From CAZNPL01 sp964574815 (GTDB taxonomy: Bacteria > Planctomycetota > Phycisphaerae > UBA1845): a DNA stretch of 18,867 nucleotides. Shown here piece after piece: positions 15,598 to 18,867 of the stretch. The position numbers and the translations under genes are program-made. Location of the stretch: the NCBI GenBank assembly GCA_964574815.1, contig CAZNPL010000065.1, forward strand, positions 1 through 18,867, read 5' to 3'. Position 1 is the first letter of the stretch, and each line of letters begins with the position of its first letter. The notes under the pieces are model-generated. The model was not told the origin of the DNA, ran no database searches, and saw only the letters and a program-made list of their open reading frames with translations.

Positions 15598-17382
15598 ATG
15601 CAGGTTCTCGGGATTACGGACGGGATCAGCGGCGGAGCGGCGATCGTGCGGGACGGCGAGATTATCTCGGCCGTCAACGAGGAGCGGCTTTCGCGCGTGA
15701 AGATGGCGTACGGTTTTCCGCGGATGTCGATCCGCGAGGTGATGCGGCTGGCGGGGGCTGAGCCGGAGGAGATCGACGTCGTCGCGGTGGCCACCGAGGA
15801 CAATTACCTGCACAAGGAATTGAAGCCGTGGGACGGGTGGTTCCAGCAGGACAAGGGATTCATCCGGAACGCGGTCTTCGGGGCGGCGTCGGTCTTCGGG
15901 AACCTGGTCGATCGCCTGCCGGGGCTGGAGTCGCTGTACTATAAGTCGCGGTGGCCGATCTTCGCGGCGCGCCGCAAGGGGATTCGCCGCATTCTGCGCG
16001 AGGAGTTCGACATCGAAGCGCCGTTGCGGTTCGTCAACCATCACCTGGCGCACGCGACCAGCGCCCATTTCACCAGCGGGTTCGAGAACGCGACCGTGGT
16101 GACGATGGACGGCGGGGGGGACGGTGATTCGTCGCACATTTACCTGGCCCGCGGCAACCAGCTCGATCTGGTCACGCGGACGAGCGCGTTCCATTCGCTG
16201 GGCAATTACTACGCCTACGTCACGCACATCTGCGGGTACAAGGCGCAGAAGCACGAGGGCAAGATCACCGGGCTGGCCGCTCACGGGACGCCGGTTCTTC
16301 AGGCGCTGATCGACGAGATGATCACGTTCCGCGACGGCCGGGTGCTGAACCGAGCGGGGGTGGTTTTCCGCGGGGCGCTGAAGGAGATACGCAAGCGCCT
16401 GCCGGAGGGCTGGACCAAGGAGGATCTGTCGACGGCCATCCAGCGGCAGTCGGAATGGATCGTGCGGGAGTACGTGTCGCATTATCTGCAGGAGGGCGGC
16501 GAGGGGAACGTGGCGATTGCGGGGGGCATCTTCGCGAACGTGCGGATCAACCAGGAGGTGCACGACATTCCCGGCGTGAAGAACGTTTTCGTGCATCCGG
16601 GGATGACCGACGGCGGGCTGGCCGTCGGAGCGGCGCTGGCGCTGTGTCTGAAGGACAGCGAGCCGGAGACGATGCGGCGGCGGGACGAGGTGATCCGGAC
16701 GGTTTACTATGGTGCATCGTACGAGGACGAGCGGATCCGCACAGCGCTGGAGCAGCACAAGCTGGCCTACACCGAGCCGGCGTGCATCGAGGCCGATATC
16801 GCCAAGCTGCTCGTCGACGGGTACGTCGTGGCGCGGTTCGACGGAGCGATGGAGTACGGGCCACGGGCGCTGGGCAACCGGTCGATCCTGTATCACCCGG
16901 CCGACCGCTCGGTGAACGACTGGCTGAACGCCCGGCTGAAGCGGACCGAGTTCATGCCGTTCGCGCCGGCGACGCTGATGGAGCGGGCGGACAAGTGTTA
17001 TCACCACGTGGAAGGCGCCCGCGACACGGCGCGGTTCATGACGATCACGTTTAACTGCACCGACTGGATGAGCGAGACGTGTCCGGGCGTGGTTCATCTG
17101 GACGGCACGGCTCGGCCTCAGCTTGTGGATCGCGACGACAACCCGAGCTTTTACCGGGTGATTGAGGAGTTCGAGGCGCTGACCGGCGTCCCGTCGATCA
17201 TCAACACGAGTTTCAACATGCACGAGGAGCCGATCGTTTGCACGCCGGAGGACGCGATACGAGCGTTCAATCTCGGGCACCTGGATTACCTGGCCATCGG
17301 CCGGTACCTCTGTAAATCGCCGACTCCGATCGATCATCCGATCACACCGATGCCGAAGGCGGCGGGGGTCGCGGCGGGGTGA
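15598..17382 (+). CDS. NodU/CmcH-family carbamoyltransferase
   Basis: A 594-residue cytosolic enzyme of normal family length. The N-terminal Kae1/ASKHA-like domain (1-360) starts MQVLGITDGISGGAAIV and contains FVNHHLAHATSAHF (145-158), whose His148/149/152 form the metal and carbamoyl-phosphate/ATP site, and VTMDGGGDG (168-176). The C-terminal YrdC-like domain has EYGPRALGNRSIL (419-431), RTEFMPFAPATL (449-460) and INTSFNMHEEPIV (535-547). It makes carbamoyl-AMP and transfers the carbamoyl group to a hydroxyl, as in NodU, TobZ and CmcH. The acceptor is unknown here. The adjacent epimerase favours a sugar of a surface glycan or metabolite. ATG at 15598 has GGAGTGGA upstream. The frame opens at 15505 but the extra 31 residues cover the hairpin region. 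Confidence 0.95.
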   Translation: MQVLGITDGISGGAAIVRDGEIISAVNEERLSRVKMAYGFPRMSIREVMRLAGAEPEEIDVVAVATEDNYLHKELKPWDGWFQQDKGFIRNAVFGAASVFGNLVDRLPGLESLYYKSRWPIFAARRKGIRRILREEFDIEAPLRFVNHHLAHATSAHFTSGFENATVVTMDGGGDGDSSHIYLARGNQLDLVTRTSAFHSLGNYYAYVTHICGYKAQKHEGKITGLAAHGTPVLQALIDEMITFRDGRVLNRAGVVFRGALKEIRKRLPEGWTKEDLSTAIQRQSEWIVREYVSHYLQEGGEGNVAIAGGIFANVRINQEVHDIPGVKNVFVHPGMTDGGLAVGAALALCLKDSEPETMRRRDEVIRTVYYGASYEDERIRTALEQHKLAYTEPACIEADIAKLLVDGYVVARFDGAMEYGPRALGNRSILYHPADRSVNDWLNARLKRTEFMPFAPATLMERADKCYHHVEGARDTARFMTITFNCTDWMSETCPGVVHLDGTARPQLVDRDDNPSFYRVIEEFEALTGVPSIINTSFNMHEEPIVCTPEDAIRAFNLGHLDYLAIGRYLCKSPTPIDHPITPMPKAAGVAAG

Positions 17383-17412
17383 GAGAGGGGGGGGAAGGAC
17401 GGGGACAAAGGG

Positions 17413-17425
17413 ACGAAGGCTTGCC
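17413..17425 (+). repeat. ACGAAGGCTTGCC copy 1
   Basis: A 13-base sequence identical to 17623-17635. Here it follows a degenerate 8-base-unit array (17401-17412). Confidence 0.6.
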
Positions 17426-17474
17426 GGGGAGTCGGGGAGGTAGTCGGGGACGCGTGCGGCTGCGGTGGGTTCGT

Positions 17475-17492
17475 TCCGCAAAAAGGTGCGGA
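17475..17492. repeat. Hairpin in a degenerate repeat core
   Basis: TCCGC, 8-base loop, GCGGA. It replaces the usual TTTGG end of the first TTCGTTTGG core. Confidence 0.35.
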
Positions 17493-17540
17493 GGGGGAGA
17501 GAGAGAAGAAAGTAGAAAGGTGAGAGGAAATCGGGGCGAT

Positions 17541-17571
17541 CCGCAGATTTCGCAGATTGACGCAGATTTCG
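17541..17571 (+). repeat. CGCAGATT tandem array
   Basis: Three copies of CGCAGATT with unit starts 9-10 bases apart (17542, 17551 and 17561), separated by T or GA, immediately upstream of a GGGTTCGTTTGG core. Confidence 0.7.
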
Positions 17572-17603
17572 GGGGTTCGGTGGGTTCGTTTGGAATAAAC
17601 CGA

Positions 17604-17635
17604 GGGACGGAGGCACGGAGGCACGAAGGCTTGCC
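17604..17635 (+). repeat. 8-base tandem array GGCACGGA/GGCACGAA, copy A
   Basis: GGGACGGA, GGCACGGA, GGCACGAA and then GGCTTGCC. The last part repeats the ACGAAGGCTTGCC of 17413-17425. Confidence 0.75.
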
Positions 17636-17690
17636 AGCGAGGCGCGGTCTCGAGGCAGGGTTCCCGGTGACTTCGTTTGGAATGGAGGCA

Positions 17691-17760
17691 GGCACGGAGG
17701 CACGTAGGCACGAAGGGGGTGGCCGGGAATGTGGCGATTCGGGTTGGCGGGGCGCTTGGG
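17691..17760 (+). repeat. 70-base repeat, inverted partner of positions 1-70
   Basis: Three 8-base units (GGCACGGA, GGCACGTA, GGCACGAA) and a 46-base tail ending GGCGCTTGGG, directly followed by TTCGTTTGG. It matches the reverse complement of 1-70 at all but about two positions. Confidence 0.85.
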
Positions 17761-17860
17761 TTCGTTTGGCGCCGGTTGTCGCGCCGGTTGGGACGCGGCG
17801 AGGACCGACGGCCGGCTCGTGGCGGCTGGATGGGCCGGGCGGTATAGGCGGCAGGTCGCT

Positions 17861-17894
17861 GACCACTGGTAACTGAGAACTGATGACTGAGCAC
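17861..17894 (+). repeat. ACTGA short-period array, copy A
   Basis: Units of about 7-8 bases with the core ACTG: GACCACTGGT, AACTGAG, AACTGATG, ACTGAGCACT. On the minus strand it lies directly after a CAAACGAACCC core. Confidence 0.75.
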
Positions 17895-17925
17895 TCGCGC
17901 AGCTTTGGGTTCGTTTGAAAAGAAA

Positions 17926-17946
17926 GAGGCACGGAGGCACGAAGGC
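17926..17946 (+). repeat. 8-base tandem array GGCACGGA/GGCACGAA, copy B
   Basis: AGGCACGGAGGCACGAAGG, preceded by the AAAGAAAG linker and a TTCGTTTGA core. The same core-linker-array order is seen, inverted, at 60-99. Confidence 0.7.
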
Positions 17947-18020
17947 TCGCTCGCGGGACGGCGCGGGTTGCCGGGGGATCGGTGGCTTCGTTTGGCGCCG
18001 GCGCTCGCGGCGGGCACCTC

Positions 18021-18049
18021 TGACAACTGAAAACTGAGCACTGACGACT
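18021..18049 (+). repeat. ACTGA short-period array, copy B
   Basis: Units TGACAACTGAAA, ACTGAGCACTGA, CGACTC. It shares ACTGAGCACT with copy A and has the same position relative to the neighbouring TTCGTTTGG core. Confidence 0.75.
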
Positions 18050-18184
18050 CTTGCAGGGTTGGCTTCGTTTGGCGCGGGCGCTTGTTGGTGTGTGGGCGAT
18101 TGAAGGTCCGGTCGCTGGGGCTCCCGGCTCTGATTCGGGTTGGGCATGGTCTTCTCATTTGCGTATACCTCTACCTCCTGCGGC

Positions 18185-18201
18185 GCGCACTTTGGGTGCG
18201 C
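18185..18201. other. Short hairpin GCGCAC/GTGCGC
   Basis: A 6-bp perfect stem with the 5-base loop TTTGG. No T-run follows on the plus strand. Function unknown. Confidence 0.3.
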
Positions 18202-18231
18202 TTCTCCTTTGCACCCTATAGAAGACGGTGG

Positions 18232-18264
18232 CTGTTCCAGGCTTTTTCGAAAAATGTGGAACAG
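18232..18264. promoter_or_regulatory. Nested palindrome, possible protein-binding or recombination site
   Basis: The outer arms CTGTTCCA (18232-18239) and TGGAACAG (18257-18264) are perfect 8-bp complements. Between them is the perfect 12-base palindrome TTTTTCGAAAAA (18243-18254). The two-level symmetry is unlike a terminator and suits a dimeric DNA-binding protein or a cruciform. No gene is adjacent on either side. Confidence 0.5.
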
Positions 18265-18426
18265 GCGATATCCGCGTGTTTCTGGGGGTTCAGGAGGTAT
18301 TGATGCCATTCTCTTTCCAACCATAAGTAATAAGCTGCCACTCTTTCTAAGTTATAGTTTTTAAGGTGTTTACGCGCCGCTGGTCTCGGTCGGCGCTGTG
18401 CGGGTGGAGGATTTTTGCAAAACTTC

Positions 18427-18455
18427 TTGCCTTAACGGCCGAAGTCCGTTAGATT
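18427..18455 (+). promoter_or_regulatory. Candidate sigma70-type promoter with no recognised gene
   Basis: TTGCCT (18427-18432) and TAGATT (18450-18455) are separated by exactly 17 bases. Both match consensus at 4/6. The roughly 400 bases after it have no convincing coding frame, so it may drive an unrecognised RNA or a gene beyond the window. Confidence 0.35.
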
Positions 18456-18715
18456 ATCGGAGGCTGGAATCGTTCCGGCGGGCCCGCGCGGCACGTTATG
18501 CGGGCGCGGGGGCATTGACGGGCGTGTGAGGTTGGGACGTCCATCGGCTTGGTCGGCTTCGCATCGATCGGGCGTTACGCACGTCTGGGACAGCGCGGCA
18601 GAGGAAGTCAGCGTTCTCATGGTCGGGCACGCGACAATCCTGTCTTGGCGGCGGGGCATCACGGCCCTCGGCCGGGAGAATTCCATTTCTCGGCTCAAAG
18701 TCTGCGCCGGCACAA

Positions 18716-18726
18716 GGGGGGGGGGG
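18716..18726 (+). repeat. Run of 11 G
   Basis: A mononucleotide tract within a gene-poor region. A short minus-strand frame starting near 18762 (MLRKLFAPKPSEPPPP) passes through it, but that frame has no recognisable domain. Confidence 0.9.
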
Positions 18727-18867
18727 CTCGGAGGGTTTCGGCGCGAAGAGTTTCCGCAGCATTTCCAAGCATAGCCATTCAGGTTTGCATCGACTTTCGC
18801 ATAGGAAGGGGGGTGAGGCCGGGGTAACGCTCTTGCTACAGCAGACGGCCCGGAGTGCCGAGCGAGC

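Larger units (their letters stand above)
17401..18075 (-). repeat. Composite short-repeat island
   Basis: Seven copies of a TTCGTTTGG core begin at 17470 (degenerate), 17585, 17672, 17761, 17910, 17987 and 18064. Between them lie arrays of 8-base GGCACGRA units, ACTGA arrays and one CGCAGATT array. Read on the minus strand the order is regular: GTGCCTCCGTGCCTC, then a pyrimidine-rich linker, then CCAAACGAACCC, then (twice) the CAGT array. The last three cores are spaced exactly 77 bases apart. The island is non-coding, since it is rich in indel-like variation with no shared frame. Confidence 0.85.
17383..18867. other. Long non-coding tail region
   Basis: These 1485 bases contain no convincing gene on either strand. 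About 17401-18075 is a mosaic of short repeats listed separately. Then come a small hairpin (18185-18201), a nested palindrome (18232-18264), an A+T-rich patch (about 18300-18365), a promoter-like pair (18427-18455) and an 11-base G run (18716-18726). Open frames here are short, Arg/Pro-rich and lack domains. Confidence 0.7.

Noticed and set aside
1..17760. Composite transposon bounded by inverted repeats
   Set aside because: The inverted copies belong to a repeat family with several nearby copies. There is no transposase or recombinase in the window and no target duplication can be seen.
17401..18075. CRISPR array
   Set aside because: Repeat cores are only 9-12 bases, spacing is mostly irregular, intervening DNA contains other repeat modules, and no cas gene is present.
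15103..18324. 1073-codon open frame on the minus strand
   Set aside because: It is antisense to the complete, motif-rich carbamoyltransferase and continues through the repeat island. Its product is Arg/Pro-rich with no domain, and GC-rich DNA readily gives such antisense frames.
18496..18768. Possible minus-strand gene starting MLRKLFAPKPSEPPPP
   Set aside because: Beyond the first 15 residues the frame loses any protein-like pattern and no clear ribosome site was found. A frameshift at the G11 run was considered but the other frames show no domain either.
18480..18867. RNase P RNA, tmRNA or start of an rRNA operon
   Set aside because: The conserved sequences of these RNAs (for example the GAGGAAAGTCC box or AGAGTTTGATC) are absent.

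Overview
The window is GC-rich and has long gaps between short gene clusters. It carries a planctomycete-style gene set: an ECF sigma / zinc-finger anti-sigma / secretin-domain operon, lipoproteins, a secreted nuclease with a C-terminal sorting-type tail, and a large orphan secreted protein. I read it as chromosomal DNA of a member of Planctomycetota, possibly from the Phycisphaerae side. This is inference from gene content, because no rRNA or marker gene is present.

Layout. Positions 1-106 hold a dispersed repeat. A TSNG-repeat (DUF4097-type) lipoprotein follows on the minus strand (160-1107). It is divergent from an endonuclease I family secreted nuclease (1425-3029) and an unrecognised lipoprotein (3306-4154). 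A convergent hairpin near 4174-4201 separates these from a minus-strand operon: ECF sigma factor (6120-6650), anti-sigma factor (5565-6095) and a periplasmic protein with two secretin-type N domains (4313-5446). Divergent from the operon is a plus-strand run of inositol-3-phosphate synthase (7094-8218), a CDP-alcohol phosphatidyltransferase 9 bases later (8228-9097) and an M1-family metallopeptidase lipoprotein (9168-11468). A large secreted glycosidase-like protein (11476-14172, minus) converges on the peptidase. An NAD-dependent sugar epimerase/reductase (14409-15398) and a NodU/CmcH-type carbamoyltransferase (15598-17382) follow on the plus strand.

How the genes may work together. The synthase and phosphatidyltransferase together look like a two-step route from glucose-6-phosphate to an inositol-containing phospholipid. 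The epimerase and carbamoyltransferase suggest making and O-carbamoylating a sugar for a surface glycan or secondary metabolite. The sigma/anti-sigma pair probably controls the adjoining secretin-domain gene in response to envelope signals.

The last 1.5 kb (17383-18867) has no convincing gene. Its first 700 bases are a mosaic of short-period repeat modules: GGTTCGTTTGG, GGCACGGA/GGCACGAA arrays, ACTGA arrays and CGCAGATT arrays. On the minus strand the first three occur in a consistent order. A nearly identical, oppositely oriented copy of one segment is found at 1-70, so the whole 17 kb gene block lies between inverted copies of the same repeat family. This repeat family is the most unusual thing in the window. 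The last part holds a nested palindrome (18232-18264), an A+T-rich patch and a sigma70-like promoter with no recognisable gene after it.
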